From assembly GCA_002011745.1 (NCBI GenBank), contig MTOU01000020.1, positions 1 through 64,000 of the forward strand: 64,000 bases of DNA. The letters run 5' to 3'. The translations under genes and the position numbers were made by a program. Position 1 is the first letter of the stretch; the number at the start of each line of letters is the position of its first letter. The notes beneath the pieces were generated by a model. It ran no database searches, was not told the DNA's origin, and saw nothing but the letters and a program-made list of their open reading frames with translations. Positions 37,710-49,869 of the stretch are shown piece after piece. Origin of the DNA: Nitrospirae bacterium JdFR-85. GTDB taxonomy: Bacteria; Nitrospirota; Thermodesulfovibrionia; Thermodesulfovibrionales; JdFR-85.

Positions 37710-39818
37710 ATGAGTAAAGATGACCTAATTGAATGCCTCAATCCTCAACAGAAAGAGGCTATCCTTTACACACAAGGTCCACTTCTCGTACTTGCAGGTG
37801 CTGGAAGTGGAAAGACAAGAGTTATAGCTCACAAATATGCCTATCTAACAAAAGAAGAGAAACTCTCCCCTGATTCTATCCTGACTGTAACCTTCACCAA
37901 TAAGGCAGCAAATGAGATGAAAGAGAGAATTTCGGCACTGTTGGAGAAAAGCCTCAACAGTTGCTGGATAGGTACTTTTCATTCTCAATGTTGTAGGATT
38001 CTACGTAGAGAGATTAAGGCACTTGGGTATAAACCAGACTTTATTATTTATGATGAAGATGACAGAGAATCCCTCATAAGGCATATCTTGAGAGAGCTTA
38101 ATATCTATGAGGCCCTCTACAAAGGTGTTGCATCCCGTATAAGTAACCTTAAAGCAGCACTGGTAACTCCAGAGGAGTTTCTGTCCACTGGAGATGGATT
38201 CAGTTTTGATGAAAAGCTTGCCAAGGTATATATAAGATATCAGGATGAACTGAAAAGGTGTAATGCCCTTGATTATGATGACCTTATAATGCTTACTGTC
38301 CGATTATTCAGAGAGTTTCCAGAGGTACTTGAGAGATACCAAAGGGAGTTTAGATATATACTGATAGATGAGTTTCAAGATACCAATACAGCCCAGTATG
38401 AGCTTATAAAGTTGCTCGCCGCTGCTCATAGGATGATTTCTGCAGTAGGGGATGATGACCAGAGTATATATAAATTCAGAGGGGCAGAGGTAAAGAATAT
38501 TCATAAGTTTGAGAAGGATTTTCCTGATGTGAAAGTGGTCAAGCTAGAGCAGAACTACAGGAGTACCCAGAACATACTTAATGTTTCTGGTTCAGTGATT
38601 GCGAAGAATCCCTTGAGAAAGGAGAAAAGGCTTTGGACAGAGAGAGACAAGGGGGAAAAGGTATTCTTTTACTGGTTGCAGACTGAAGAGGATGAGGCAA
38701 AATATGTAGCAAAGAATATAAGGGATGTATATCTAAAGGGGGATTACTCCTATGGCGATATCGCAATTCTCTTCAGGATAAACCTCCAGTCAAGGGCTTT
38801 AGAAGAGGCCCTTAGAAAGGAACGTATACCTTACAGGATTGTAGGTGGTACAAGCTTTTATGAGAGAAAAGAGATTAAAGACCTCATCGCCTATCTCAGA
38901 CTTATCCAGAATCCTCATGACAATGTGAGTCTGAGGAGGATTATAAATGTTCCTTCCAGAGGAATTGGGGTATCCACACTCACAAAGATTGAACAGGAAT
39001 CCAAGAAAAAGGGTATAAGTCTCTATGAGGCTATAAAGAATATATGTGCCAAAAAGAGTTCATCTCAGTCTGTGGTAGAAAGGCTAAAGTCTCTTCTTGG
39101 CTTGATAGATGAGTTGAAAAAGAGGAAAAAAAGTTCTGTCTCCGAAATTCTCAAGGCTGTTCTGGATTTGACAGGATATGCAGACTCTCTTGAAGAGGAC
39201 AGAATCCAGAATATAGCAGAACTTCTCGCCTCTACAGAGAATGTAAGATTAGAGGAATTCTTAGAGAATGTATCCCTTATCACGAAACTCGATGATGAAT
39301 GTTCTCCAGACAGTGTATCTCTCATGACTATACATATGGCAAAGGGGCTTGAGTTTCCTGTAGTATTTATTGTAGGACTGGAAGAAGGGTTGATGCCTTA
39401 TTTTAAGGCACTGAAGAACGAGGAAGACCTTTCAGAGGAGAGGAGACTTTTTTATGTGGGTATGACCCGTGCAAAAGATCTCCTGTTTCTTACAGGTGTA
39501 AAAAAGAGGCGGGTGTTCTCAAAACTCCAAGAACAGGAACCCTCAAGATTCCTGAGAGATATCCCAAGACAGTATTGTTGCTGGATAGAGAAGACTCCTT
39601 GTAGGATCACAACCACTGATAATGGACATAAGAGACTGAAGACCTTTAAGGTTACCACACCCTATAAAACAGGTTGCAGAGTAAGACATCCAAAATGGGG
39701 GGTAGGGGTTATAAGGGAGTGTTATGGTGAGGGGGATGACATGAAGGTATGTGTAAACTTTCCGAAGGTAGGTCTTAAGAGGCTTGCACTGAAATATGCA
39801 CAACTTGAGAGGTTGTAG
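37710..39818 (+). CDS. UvrD/PcrA-family DNA helicase
   Basis: LLVLAGAGSGKTRVI, LIDEFQDTN, VGDDDQSIYKFRGA, TIHMAKGLEFPVVF. Confidence 0.95.
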   Translation: MSKDDLIECLNPQQKEAILYTQGPLLVLAGAGSGKTRVIAHKYAYLTKEEKLSPDSILTVTFTNKAANEMKERISALLEKSLNSCWIGTFHSQCCRILRREIKALGYKPDFIIYDEDDRESLIRHILRELNIYEALYKGVASRISNLKAALVTPEEFLSTGDGFSFDEKLAKVYIRYQDELKRCNALDYDDLIMLTVRLFREFPEVLERYQREFRYILIDEFQDTNTAQYELIKLLAAAHRMISAVGDDDQSIYKFRGAEVKNIHKFEKDFPDVKVVKLEQNYRSTQNILNVSGSVIAKNPLRKEKRLWTERDKGEKVFFYWLQTEEDEAKYVAKNIRDVYLKGDYSYGDIAILFRINLQSRALEEALRKERIPYRIVGGTSFYERKEIKDLIAYLRLIQNPHDNVSLRRIINVPSRGIGVSTLTKIEQESKKKGISLYEAIKNICAKKSSSQSVVERLKSLLGLIDELKKRKKSSVSEILKAVLDLTGYADSLEEDRIQNIAELLASTENVRLEEFLENVSLITKLDDECSPDSVSLMTIHMAKGLEFPVVFIVGLEEGLMPYFKALKNEEDLSEERRLFYVGMTRAKDLLFLTGVKKRRVFSKLQEQEPSRFLRDIPRQYCCWIEKTPCRITTTDNGHKRLKTFKVTTPYKTGCRVRHPKWGVGVIRECYGEGDDMKVCVNFPKVGLKRLALKYAQLERL

Positions 39819-39821
39819 CTT

Positions 39822-40109
39822 ATGAAGATCACCCTTAAAGAGGTAGAGCATATAGCAAGGCTTGCAAGGCTTAAACTAACAGAAGAGGAAAAGATACTCT
39901 ATTCAGAACAACTTAGTAAGATTTTGGACTATATAGAGAAACTGAATGAGCTTGATACAACTGATGTAGAACCTACCAGTCATGTTCTGCCTATAAAGAA
40001 TGTTTTTCGTGAAGATACCCCAGAGCCTTCCCTTTCAACAGACGAGGCGCTTAAGAACGCCCCACAAAGGGCAGGTCCATATTATAGGGTACCCCGGATT
40101 ATTGAGTAG
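39822..40109 (+). CDS. gatC: Asp-tRNA(Asn)/Glu-tRNA(Gln) amidotransferase subunit C
   Basis: VEHIARLARLKLTEEEKILYSEQLSKILDYIEKLNELDT. Confidence 0.93.
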   Translation: MKITLKEVEHIARLARLKLTEEEKILYSEQLSKILDYIEKLNELDTTDVEPTSHVLPIKNVFREDTPEPSLSTDEALKNAPQRAGPYYRVPRIIE

Positions 40110-40111
40110 AA

Positions 40112-40474
40112 ATGTTCAGGTGCGTTCTTTGCTCCAAAATACACATGGCAAAGGTGACAGAGTGTCAGCCTCATTATGAGGGCAGTATTACAGTGGATGA
40201 GGAACTTATTGAGGCTGCTGGTATGCATCCCTATGAACAGGTTCATGTGAGCAACTTTAGTAATGGTGAACGTTTTATAACCTATCTCATTCCTGGCAAG
40301 AGGGGGAGCAGAGAGATTATTCTGAATGGCCCTACTGCAAGGCTGGCACTGCCTGGTGACAGAATAATAATCTTCTCATACGGATGGATAGAGGAGGAGA
40401 GATTGAAAGGTCATAAGACCAGGATACTTATAATGGATGAAGAAAACAATATTCAGTCAATCAGAGAGGTCTAA
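40112..40474 (+). CDS. panD: Aspartate 1-decarboxylase
   Basis: KIHMAKVTECQPHYEGSITVDEELIEAAG with G-S self-cleavage site; NGPTARLALPGDRIIIFSYG. Confidence 0.93.
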   Translation: MFRCVLCSKIHMAKVTECQPHYEGSITVDEELIEAAGMHPYEQVHVSNFSNGERFITYLIPGKRGSREIILNGPTARLALPGDRIIIFSYGWIEEERLKGHKTRILIMDEENNIQSIREV

Positions 40475-41560
40475 GTGGAACTCAAGAGTGAGAGGGTATT
40501 GATGAGGGGGAATGAAGTTATTGCAGAGGCAGCCATACAGGCAGGTTGCCGTTTTTATGCAGGATACCCCATTACTCCCCAGAATGAGATTCCTGAGTAT
40601 ATGGCTAAAAGAATGCCAGAAGTAGGGGGGGTATTTATTCAGGCAGAGAGTGAGCTTGCAGCAATAAACATGGTTTATGGTGCTTCAGCAGCAGGAGCAC
40701 GTGCCATGACTTCATCCTCTTCACCGGGTATTAGTCTCAAGCAGGAAGGTATATCCTTTTTGGTTGGAGCAGAGCTTCCTGCTGTTATTGTTAATATGCA
40801 ACGTGGAGGCCCTGGACTGGGAAATATCTCAGGTAGTCAGCAGGACTATTTTCAGGCAGTAAAGGGCGGAGGACATGGAGACTACCGTATGCTGGTCTAT
40901 GCACCTTTCAGTCACCAAGAGCTGTGGGATCTAACTATGAAGGCCTTTGATAAGGCAGATCTTTACAGAAATCCTGTAATGATTCTAAGTGACGGTATCC
41001 TTGGGCAGATGATGGAGCCCTTTGTGCCTACAGCCTATGAACCAGGTACACTTCCCCCAAAGGACTGGATTCTGGATGGATGTGAGGGGCGGGAACCAAG
41101 AGTGATTAAATCTCTCTATATGGGTGAGGGTGAGCTTGAACAGAAGAACTTGGGATTCAAGCAGAAGTATGATAGGATGAAGGCATCTGAGGTGCTTTAT
41201 GAGGAACACTTTATGGAAGATGCAGATGTGGTACTTGTTGCCTTTGGGATTGCTGCAAGGGTTTGTCTCAGTTCATGCAGGCTATTAAGACAGAAGGGTA
41301 TTAAAGCAGGTCTATTCAGGCCTATAACACTCTTTCCCTTTCCAGATGAGGCATTAAGAGAACTTACAGATAGGGTATCTGTTCTTGTTGTGGTGGAGTT
41401 GAACCTTGGCCAGATGGTTGAAGATGTGAGGCTGGCTGTGGAAGGCAGAACAAAGGTCTTCTTTTATGGAAGGACAGGTGGGGCAGTGATGTTTCCTGAA
41501 GAGGTAGCCCTGAAAATTGAAGAGTTTTATTCTTCAAGAACCACAAGATTGTCGCGATGA
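40475..41560 (+). CDS. 2-oxoacid:acceptor oxidoreductase subunit alpha
   Basis: GNEVIAEAAIQAGCRFYAGYPITPQNEIPEYMA...ESELAAINMVYGASAAGARAMTSSSSPGISL. Confidence 0.9.
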   Translation: MELKSERVLMRGNEVIAEAAIQAGCRFYAGYPITPQNEIPEYMAKRMPEVGGVFIQAESELAAINMVYGASAAGARAMTSSSSPGISLKQEGISFLVGAELPAVIVNMQRGGPGLGNISGSQQDYFQAVKGGGHGDYRMLVYAPFSHQELWDLTMKAFDKADLYRNPVMILSDGILGQMMEPFVPTAYEPGTLPPKDWILDGCEGREPRVIKSLYMGEGELEQKNLGFKQKYDRMKASEVLYEEHFMEDADVVLVAFGIAARVCLSSCRLLRQKGIKAGLFRPITLFPFPDEALRELTDRVSVLVVVELNLGQMVEDVRLAVEGRTKVFFYGRTGGAVMFPEEVALKIEEFYSSRTTRLSR

Positions 41561-42624
41561 ATTACTTCATCAGAATAGTTATATCCTAAGGCCTTTTCTA
41601 TTTCTGAAGTCCGGAGACCTTTTATCTTCTCAATCTCTTCTGAGGAATAATTGGTAAGTCCTTTGGCAAGACGCTTTCCAGAGGAGTCAACACAGTAGAC
41701 AGCATCTCCTGCATCAAAATTTCCCTCCACAGAGATGATCCCAGAAGGTAGCAGACTCTTCCCCTTCTTGAGAATAGCCTCCTTGGCACCATTGTCAATC
41801 ACTATAGAGCCCTTTGCCCTTGCTCCAAAGGCTATCCATCCCTTTCGGGCTGTTACTCTCTTTCCAGAAGGAATAAATTCTGTACCAACCTCTTCTCCTT
41901 TTATAACTCTCTGTATAAGCCCTTTTTTTCTTCCACTTATTATGTTTACAGGTATCCCATACTGGAGTGTCCTTTTTGCAGCGAGCACTTTTGAGTACAT
42001 TCCACCAGTGCCATGGACTCCTGTGGTAGGTCTTGCAAGATTGATTATATCATCTGTCAACTCCTCAACCTTAGATATAAGTTTCGCATTTTTATCTTTA
42101 GAGGGATCAGCAGTATACAGGCCCTCTACATCAGACAGAATTATGAGCCTGTCTGCATTAATCAGGCCTGCAACCATTGATGCCAACTGGTCATTGTCTC
42201 CAAACCTTATTTCATCCACAGCAACAGTGTCATTCTCATTTATTATAGGTATAACATTATAGTCGAGCAGAGTAAGAAGGGTGTTCTTTGCATTTATATA
42301 CCTCTTTCTATCCCCGAAGGCATCCCTTGTGAGCAGTACCTGTGCTACCTTTTTATCATACTTTGAGAAACTCTTCTCATATGCCCACATGAGAGAGCTC
42401 TGTCCTACTGCTGCAGCTGCCTGTTTGTGCCTTATATCCTGAGGTCTCTTTTTCAAACCCAGTTTTTTCATACCTGCGGCGATTGCTCCAGAGGATACTA
42501 CAAGTACACTATGTCCCATGGAATGCACCTCGGATATATCAGCAACTAATCGGCTGAGGCTTCGTCCGTCCAGACCTTCCTCAGAGGCAAGAAGATTGCT
42601 TCCTATTTTTATAACAAGTTTCAT
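41527..42624 (-). CDS. proB: Glutamate 5-kinase (with PUA domain)
   Basis: VIKIGSNLLA, VSSGAIAAGM, NENDTVAVDEIRFGDNDQLASMVA. Confidence 0.95.
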   Translation of the reverse strand: MKLVIKIGSNLLASEEGLDGRSLSRLVADISEVHSMGHSVLVVSSGAIAAGMKKLGLKKRPQDIRHKQAAAAVGQSSLMWAYEKSFSKYDKKVAQVLLTRDAFGDRKRYINAKNTLLTLLDYNVIPIINENDTVAVDEIRFGDNDQLASMVAGLINADRLIILSDVEGLYTADPSKDKNAKLISKVEELTDDIINLARPTTGVHGTGGMYSKVLAAKRTLQYGIPVNIISGRKKGLIQRVIKGEEVGTEFIPSGKRVTARKGWIAFGARAKGSIVIDNGAKEAILKKGKSLLPSGIISVEGNFDAGDAVYCVDSSGKRLAKGLTNYSSEEIEKIKGLRTSEIEKALGYNYSDEVIHRDNLVVLEE

Positions 42625-42658
42625 ACCATATACATTAGGAAGAGATTAAACTATACTC

Positions 42659-43681
<1,023 letters not shown>

Positions 43682-43738
43682 TTACTTAATTATAAAAGAT
43701 TTGGAGATCCTTGAGGAGAGAGTCAGGATACAGGTAAA

Positions 43739-44623
43739 TCAGAATACATATGCATAAGAATAGATTCTCTCCTGATGGGGGGCAACAATCTGCCAGGATT
43801 CTTTCGAGTTTATAAGGGTTTTGAGAAACTTTATATGGGATGAATGTCCCGCCTTCTCTGCAATTATATGCCCCTCTATGGGGTAACCGATGAGGCTCAT
43901 ATCGCCTATAAGATCGAGTATCTTGTGTCTCACAAATTCGTTCTCGAAACGTAATCCTGATTCATTGAGGATTCCATTGTCATCAATAACAATGGCATTG
44001 TCAAGAGAGCCTCCCAGTGCAAGACCATTCGCTCTTAAGGTCTCTACATTCTTCAGGAAACCAAAGGTCCTTGCGGGTGCTATCTCCTTTATAAAGGACT
44101 CTTCAGTTAGTTCTATCGTAAGGGTTTGGCTACTGAAGAGGGTATGTTTAAAATGTATTGTATAGGTTATTTTTCGTCCATTGTAAGGAAGGGCCATGAT
44201 TGTAGAATGACCGTCCTCTATGTATATAGGTCTTGTTATCTTTATATAACTCTTTGGAGGTGACAGTTGGGATATTCCAGCATTGAGGATGATCTCAACC
44301 AACTCTGTAGAACTTCCATCCAGAATCGGTATCTCTGGACCCTCAACCTCTACAATCACATTGTCTATCCCAAGACCTCCAAAGGCAGAAAGTAGATGCT
44401 CTACTGTCTTTATCCTTGTGCCATTGTATCCAATAGTGGTTGCAAAGGCTGTATCAACAACACTTTTGATGGTTGCCTTGATTACTGTATCCCTGTCTGT
44501 TCTTACAAATACAATTCCAGTATCACGTGGAGCAGGCCTTAGGGTTACCTTTGTCTTTCTCCCTGTATGAAGTCCTATCCCTTTGAATGTTATCGCCTTC
44601 TTTAGGGTCCTTTGATATCTCAT
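43739..44623 (-). CDS. lpxC: UDP-3-O-acyl-N-acetylglucosamine deacetylase
   Basis: QRTLKKAITFKGIGLHTGRKTKVTLRPAP; TVEHLLSAFGGLGIDN; HKILDLIGDMSLIG; start chosen at MRYQRTL. Confidence 0.93.
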   Translation of the reverse strand: MRYQRTLKKAITFKGIGLHTGRKTKVTLRPAPRDTGIVFVRTDRDTVIKATIKSVVDTAFATTIGYNGTRIKTVEHLLSAFGGLGIDNVIVEVEGPEIPILDGSSTELVEIILNAGISQLSPPKSYIKITRPIYIEDGHSTIMALPYNGRKITYTIHFKHTLFSSQTLTIELTEESFIKEIAPARTFGFLKNVETLRANGLALGGSLDNAIVIDDNGILNESGLRFENEFVRHKILDLIGDMSLIGYPIEGHIIAEKAGHSSHIKFLKTLINSKESWQIVAPHQERIYSYAYVF

Positions 44624-44750
44624 AATCAGAATTATAAGGTAAGCAAGATTAGTGCCAGTCAGAATATGGTTGAAAATTAACAACCCCTTTTGAAGGATAT
44701 TGACATCATAGCAACAATTATGTGGTATATTTTACACAATTTTTATATTA

Positions 44751-46136
44751 TTATTTTATCTCACCACCAACCACCATGTCAGGAATCAGCAGTGTAGGCA
44801 GTGCATCAGCTACAGGCACACCCTGTCCATCCTTCCCACAGGTACCGATACCAAATCCAAGGTCTGTCCCCACCATCTCTATTGACCGTAATACCTCAGG
44901 TCCATTGCCGGTAAGTATTGCTCCCCGTACTGGAGTATCAATCCCTCCATTTTTGATGAGATAGCCCTCTTGGACCTCAAAGACAAAGTCTCCGTTTATA
45001 GTATTCACCTGCCCTCCTCCCATCTTTTTTACAAAGAGTCCTTTCTGAACACTGTTTATAATCTTCTCAGGAGAATGTGGTCCAGGAGCAACCATTGTAT
45101 TGGTCATTCTCGGGATGGGCCGATGTTTGTAAGACTGGCGTCTTCCATTGCCTGTGGATGTTTTGTTGTCTTTAATTGCGTAAAGCCTGTCATACATGTA
45201 GTTGATAAGAATGCCCTTTTCTACCAGAATGGTTTTCTGGGCAGGGGTTCCCTCATCATCAAAACTGAAGGAACCTCTCTTGTTAAGAATGGTGGCGTCA
45301 TCTATTACTGTTACTACAGGTGATGCCACTTGTTGACCGATCCTCCCAGAGTATACAGACAAACCCTGTAATGCCAGATCAGCCTCCAGACCATGTCCTA
45401 TTGCCTCATGGATCATTGTGCCTCCTGCCTCAGAAGATATAACGACGGGCATCCTTCCAGCAGGGGCCCTTGGTGCCTTGAGCATCATAACAGCCCTTGA
45501 GGCTGCCTTTGATGCGATCTCCTCTGGTGGGTTTTTCTCGAATATCTCAAATCCTATAAGCCCACCTACAGGCTCATATCCTGTCTGTATCACTCCATCC
45601 TCAGCAGCAACCACCTGTACAAGTGCAAGTGTATAAACCCTATGGTCATCAGCAATCTGTTCCTCGCTGTTTGCAATCCTTACGTTCTGAATACTTTCTC
45701 TGTAGATGACGAGAACCTGTTTTATACTGGAGGAGTATTCCCTTGCTACACGGTCCATTATCCTGATAAGGTTTATTTTTCTCTCTGTAGATACACCTGT
45801 GGGATGTATCCTGTAGGGATGGGTAATATCTGCTGAAGCTTTCTGCAGGGAAATATCCTCTTCTAAAAGGTCTTCTTTTGCAGCCTTTCTCACAAGCGAG
45901 GCGAGCTCAAGAAGGTCTTTGTGAAAGAAAGAGTTTGTGTAACCATAAAAGGTTTTACCCTTGAAGATGAGCCTGAGACCTACACCTGAATCAGTTCCCT
46001 TTATTAACTTTTCTATCTTCTGGTCTTCTAACTGGGCTGAGAAACTATCCTTTTTTTCTACAAATACCTCTGCATACTCACCTCCATTCTTCATTAACTC
46101 CTTCAACACCTTCTGCAATAGTTCTTCAGAAATCAT
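44751..46136 (-). CDS. tldD: Metalloprotease TldD
   Basis: GGTMIHEAIGHGLEADLA (HExxxH) and C-terminal GTCGKDGQGVPV. Confidence 0.95.
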   Translation of the reverse strand: MISEELLQKVLKELMKNGGEYAEVFVEKKDSFSAQLEDQKIEKLIKGTDSGVGLRLIFKGKTFYGYTNSFFHKDLLELASLVRKAAKEDLLEEDISLQKASADITHPYRIHPTGVSTERKINLIRIMDRVAREYSSSIKQVLVIYRESIQNVRIANSEEQIADDHRVYTLALVQVVAAEDGVIQTGYEPVGGLIGFEIFEKNPPEEIASKAASRAVMMLKAPRAPAGRMPVVISSEAGGTMIHEAIGHGLEADLALQGLSVYSGRIGQQVASPVVTVIDDATILNKRGSFSFDDEGTPAQKTILVEKGILINYMYDRLYAIKDNKTSTGNGRRQSYKHRPIPRMTNTMVAPGPHSPEKIINSVQKGLFVKKMGGGQVNTINGDFVFEVQEGYLIKNGGIDTPVRGAILTGNGPEVLRSIEMVGTDLGFGIGTCGKDGQGVPVADALPTLLIPDMVVGGEIK

Positions 46137-46303
46137 CCATCCTCCCTTTTGTATATCCTATTTTTGGTATAATTATTTTACTCCCTTCAGGGCAAGGGAA
46201 TCAAAGGCTGGAAGGAGGGGTTAGAATGGGGAAGAGGTTTTGTTTTATTATTATATGGTTTATAATATTGGGTTTTAATTCCTATGGAAAGGAGGTAAGA
46301 AAG

Positions 46304-46924
46304 ATGGTTGAAAATATTCATTGGCTCGGTCATGATACCTTTAAGATTGTTGGAAAGGATGTGGTGGTGTTTACAGATCCTTTTCAATTAAAGAGCCCTG
46401 ACAGAGCGGATATTATACTCATTACCCATGAACACTATGATCATTGCTCTCCCGAGGATGTACAGAAACTGCAGGGGCCTGATACAGTGATAGTTGCTAC
46501 TGCTGACTGTGCAGCAAAGCTGTCTGGTCAGGTTAAGACGGTTAAACCTGGAGACAGACTTACTGTCAAGGGTGTTGAGATTGAAGCAGTGCCAGCCTAC
46601 AATACCAATAAACAGTTTCATACAAAGGACAAAGGATGGGTGGGTTATATATTTACAGTAGACGGCAAAAGGATCTACATTGCTGGTGATACAGACTATA
46701 TACCAGAGATGAAGACCTTTAAGGATATTGATATAGCCCTTCTGCCAGTAAGTGGCACATATGTTATGACTGCTGATGAGGCGGTGCAGGCAGCTCTTGA
46801 TATAAACCCGAAGGTTGCCATCCCTATGCATTATGGTGCTATTGTGGGAGACCTCAGGGATGCAGAACACTTTGCAGAGGCGCTCAAGGGCAAGGTTGAG
46901 GTGGTTATTCTGAAGAAGGAATAA
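46304..46924 (+). CDS. MBL-fold metal-dependent hydrolase (UPF0173/UlaG-like)
   Basis: ITHEHYDHCSPED, GDTDYIPEM; AAAGGAGGT SD before ATG at 46304 (track start 46226 is likely too long). Confidence 0.88.
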   Translation: MVENIHWLGHDTFKIVGKDVVVFTDPFQLKSPDRADIILITHEHYDHCSPEDVQKLQGPDTVIVATADCAAKLSGQVKTVKPGDRLTVKGVEIEAVPAYNTNKQFHTKDKGWVGYIFTVDGKRIYIAGDTDYIPEMKTFKDIDIALLPVSGTYVMTADEAVQAALDINPKVAIPMHYGAIVGDLRDAEHFAEALKGKVEVVILKKE

Positions 46925-47571
46925 TGGGAGATCCAAAGAAGATTATAGAATTACTTCTGGAAAAGTATCCTAAGCCAAAGATTGAGCTGAATTTCAGTAA
47001 TCCCCTTCAGCTGCTTGTGGCAACCATTCTTTCGGCACAGTGTACAGACAGAAAGGTGAATGAAGTAACAAAGAGTCTCTTCAAAAAATACAGAAGAACG
47101 GAAGACTATGCAGAGGCAGACCCAGCAACGCTTGAGAAAGACCTAAAAGGGATAACCTTTGCCAATCGTAAGGCAGAGCAGATAGTAAAGGCATGTAGAA
47201 TTCTCGTGGAGAAACATAGGGGTCAGGTGCCTGACAGTATGGAGGCACTTACGGAGTTGCCCGGAGTTGGCAGAAAAACGGCCAACGTGGTGCTCGGAAG
47301 TGCTTTTGGTCGTCCTGCAATAGCAGTGGATACTCATGTACTTAGGGTGAGTAACCGTCTGGGACTTGTAGAATCGAAGGACCCTGAGAGGGTAGAGGAG
47401 GTCTTAATGAGAGAGATACCCAGAGAGAAATGGACTCCTGTAAATCTTGCAATGATTCTTCATGGCAGATACACCTGTAAGGCAAAGAATCCCCTCTGTG
47501 AGGAGTGTATACTCTATGAAGAGTGTGAGTGGGATGAGAAGGAGAGATATAGACAGAGGAGGAAGGGATAG
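46924..47571 (+). CDS. nth: Endonuclease III
   Basis: [29 protein letters not shown]-terminal CxxxxxxCxxCxxxxxC FeS motif. Confidence 0.95.
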   Translation: MGDPKKIIELLLEKYPKPKIELNFSNPLQLLVATILSAQCTDRKVNEVTKSLFKKYRRTEDYAEADPATLEKDLKGITFANRKAEQIVKACRILVEKHRGQVPDSMEALTELPGVGRKTANVVLGSAFGRPAIAVDTHVLRVSNRLGLVESKDPERVEEVLMREIPREKWTPVNLAMILHGRYTCKAKNPLCEECILYEECEWDEKERYRQRRKG

Positions 47572-47573
47572 TT

Positions 47574-48758
47574 ATGAAAATCGTTCTTGCATACTCTGGT
47601 GGGCTTGATACATCTGTGGCAATAGCATGGCTTAAAGAGACATATAAAGCTGAGATAATAGCCTTCTGTGCAGACCTTGGTCAGGGTGAAGACCTTGAGG
47701 CTATAAAAGATAAGGCCCTACGTACAGGTGCATCAAAGGTCTATATGGACGATCTGAGAGAGGAGTTTGTCCGTGATTATATATTCCCTATGCTCAGGGC
47801 CAATGCAGTCTATGAGGGGTTCTATCTCATGGGCACCTCCATTGCCAGACCCCTTATTGCGAAACGTCAGATAGAAATAGCAGAAGCAGAAGGAGCGGAT
47901 GCTGTTGCCCATGGTGCTACTGGTAAGGGTAATGATCAGGTGAGGTTTGAACTTACATACTATGCCCTGAAGCCTGGTATAAAGGTTATAGCACCCTGGC
48001 GACAGTGGCCTTTTAAGTCAAGGGCTTCGCTTATTGATTATGCCAGATCAAAAGGGATTGAGGTGCCTGTTACAAAGGAGAAACCCTACAGTATGGACAG
48101 AAATATATTCCATATAAGTTATGAAGGAGGGATACTTGAAGATCCTTGGCAGGAACCCCCTGAAGATATGTTTACAATGATGGTTCCTCCTGAGAAGGCT
48201 CCAGACAGTCCAACCTATATTGAGATTGAGTATGAGGAAGGCAATCCTGTGGCACTAAACGGTGAGAGAATATCTCCTTATGAACTTCTATCAAGGCTGA
48301 ACAGGATTGCAGGTGACAATGGAGTAGGAAGAGTTGATATTGTTGAGAACCGTTATGTGGGAATAAAATCCAGAGGAGTCTATGAGACTCCTGGAGGCAC
48401 TGTGCTTCATATTGCTCATAGGGCAATTGAATCCATAACCCTTGACAGGGAGGTTCTACATTTAAGGGATTCTCTTATACCCAGGTATGCAGAGTGTATC
48501 TACTATGGGTATTGGTTTTCTCCAGAAAGGCAGGCACTTCAGAGTCTTATAGATGAGATACAGAAGAATGTTACAGGAACAGTGAGGTTGAAGCTCTACA
48601 AAGGGAATTGTCTTGTAGTAGGAAGAAAGTCTCCTGTTAGTCTGTACAGTATGGAGCTTGCCACTTTTGAAGAAGAAGAGGTTTATAATCAGAAGGATGC
48701 TGAAGGTTTTATCAAATTGAATGCGTTAAGGCTGATTGCGGGAAAGAAGAAACACTGA
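47574..48758 (+). CDS. argG: Argininosuccinate synthase
   Basis: [20 protein letters not shown]. Confidence 0.97.
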   Translation: MKIVLAYSGGLDTSVAIAWLKETYKAEIIAFCADLGQGEDLEAIKDKALRTGASKVYMDDLREEFVRDYIFPMLRANAVYEGFYLMGTSIARPLIAKRQIEIAEAEGADAVAHGATGKGNDQVRFELTYYALKPGIKVIAPWRQWPFKSRASLIDYARSKGIEVPVTKEKPYSMDRNIFHISYEGGILEDPWQEPPEDMFTMMVPPEKAPDSPTYIEIEYEEGNPVALNGERISPYELLSRLNRIAGDNGVGRVDIVENRYVGIKSRGVYETPGGTVLHIAHRAIESITLDREVLHLRDSLIPRYAECIYYGYWFSPERQALQSLIDEIQKNVTGTVRLKLYKGNCLVVGRKSPVSLYSMELATFEEEEVYNQKDAEGFIKLNALRLIAGKKKH

Positions 48759-48774
48759 CCCTTGAAAAATCTCA

Positions 48775-49860
48775 ATGAGTGAGACCCGATACCTTGTGGC
48801 CCTCTCTCTGATAAGGGAGATCGGGCCAAAAACCCAGAAGAGACTGCTGAAGAGATTTAAGGCTGCAGAGGCTGTATTCAGTAGCAGCAGGGATGATCTG
48901 TTGTCTGTTGAAGGTGTTGGGCCCACAAGGGCAGAGGCGATTCAGAGTTTTAAGGATTGGAAGAGAGTAGATAAGATTCTGGAAGATGCCGAGAAGGGAG
49001 AGATTGAAATTATTAGCATCAATGATGAAGAATATCCTGTACCATTAAGAGATATGGAGGATGCACCGATAATAATTTACAAAAGAGGAAGCCTCAGGGA
49101 GGATGACCGATTTGCCATTGCAGTGGTGGGATCAAGAAGACCTACAGAGTATGGACTTAGGGTTACAGATATTATAGCAGGTGAGCTTGCTGAGGCGGGG
49201 TTTACAATTGTTAGTGGCCTTGCAAGAGGTATTGATACTCAGGCACACAAAGCCGCGCTGCTGCGAAAAGGACGGACAATAGCAGTGCTCGGCTCTGGTA
49301 TTGATATCCCCTATCCACCAGAGAACCTCGGTCTGATGAGAAGGATTGAACAGTCAGGAGCTGTTATTACAGAGTTTCCACCTGGCACAAAGCCAGAGAA
49401 GGGAAATTTTCCTATAAGAAATCGGATCATCAGTGCACTGGCAATGGGTGTACTTGTAGTAGAGGCTCCTTCTGACAGTGGTGCCCTTATTACAGCCCGG
49501 TTTGCTATGGAGCAGGGAAAAGAGGTCTTTGCTGTACCTGGTATGATAACTACCGGTAGCTTTCAAGGAGTCCATAGTCTTCTGAAACAGGGAGCCATAC
49601 TTGTAGAGAGTGGTTCTGATATTATCAGGGAGCTTGCCCCTCAGTTGAAGGGTTTTATAAAAGAGAGCCGAAAAAGGAAGATAGAGTTGACAGAAGAGGA
49701 GAAGATATTGGTGAAATACCTCTCTAAGGAGCCTATACATGTGGATATATTGACAAGACAGAGCAGATTGCCTCTTAATAAAGTATTGAGTATAATCACA
49801 ACCTTAGAGCTAAAAGGGGTTGTAAGACAGGCAGAAGGAAAGAGATTTTATCTTGTATAG
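48775..49860 (+). CDS. dprA: DNA processing protein DprA
   Basis: FAIAVVGSRRPTEYG, IVSGLARGIDTQAHKAAL, VLGSGIDIPYPPEN. Confidence 0.95.
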   Translation: MSETRYLVALSLIREIGPKTQKRLLKRFKAAEAVFSSSRDDLLSVEGVGPTRAEAIQSFKDWKRVDKILEDAEKGEIEIISINDEEYPVPLRDMEDAPIIIYKRGSLREDDRFAIAVVGSRRPTEYGLRVTDIIAGELAEAGFTIVSGLARGIDTQAHKAALLRKGRTIAVLGSGIDIPYPPENLGLMRRIEQSGAVITEFPPGTKPEKGNFPIRNRIISALAMGVLVVEAPSDSGALITARFAMEQGKEVFAVPGMITTGSFQGVHSLLKQGAILVESGSDIIRELAPQLKGFIKESRKRKIELTEEEKILVKYLSKEPIHVDILTRQSRLPLNKVLSIITTLELKGVVRQAEGKRFYLV

Positions 49861-49869
49861 GAGGTCGAG

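Noticed and set aside
44700-44731. TTGACA...TATATT promoter on the + strand
   Set aside because: Spacer is 20 nt and no + strand gene follows; only tldD on the opposite strand.
46226-46303. Signal peptide on the MBL-fold hydrolase
   Set aside because: A strong AAAGGAGGT SD followed by ATG at 46304 gives the conserved start MVENIHWLGHDTF; the upstream extension is probably untranslated.
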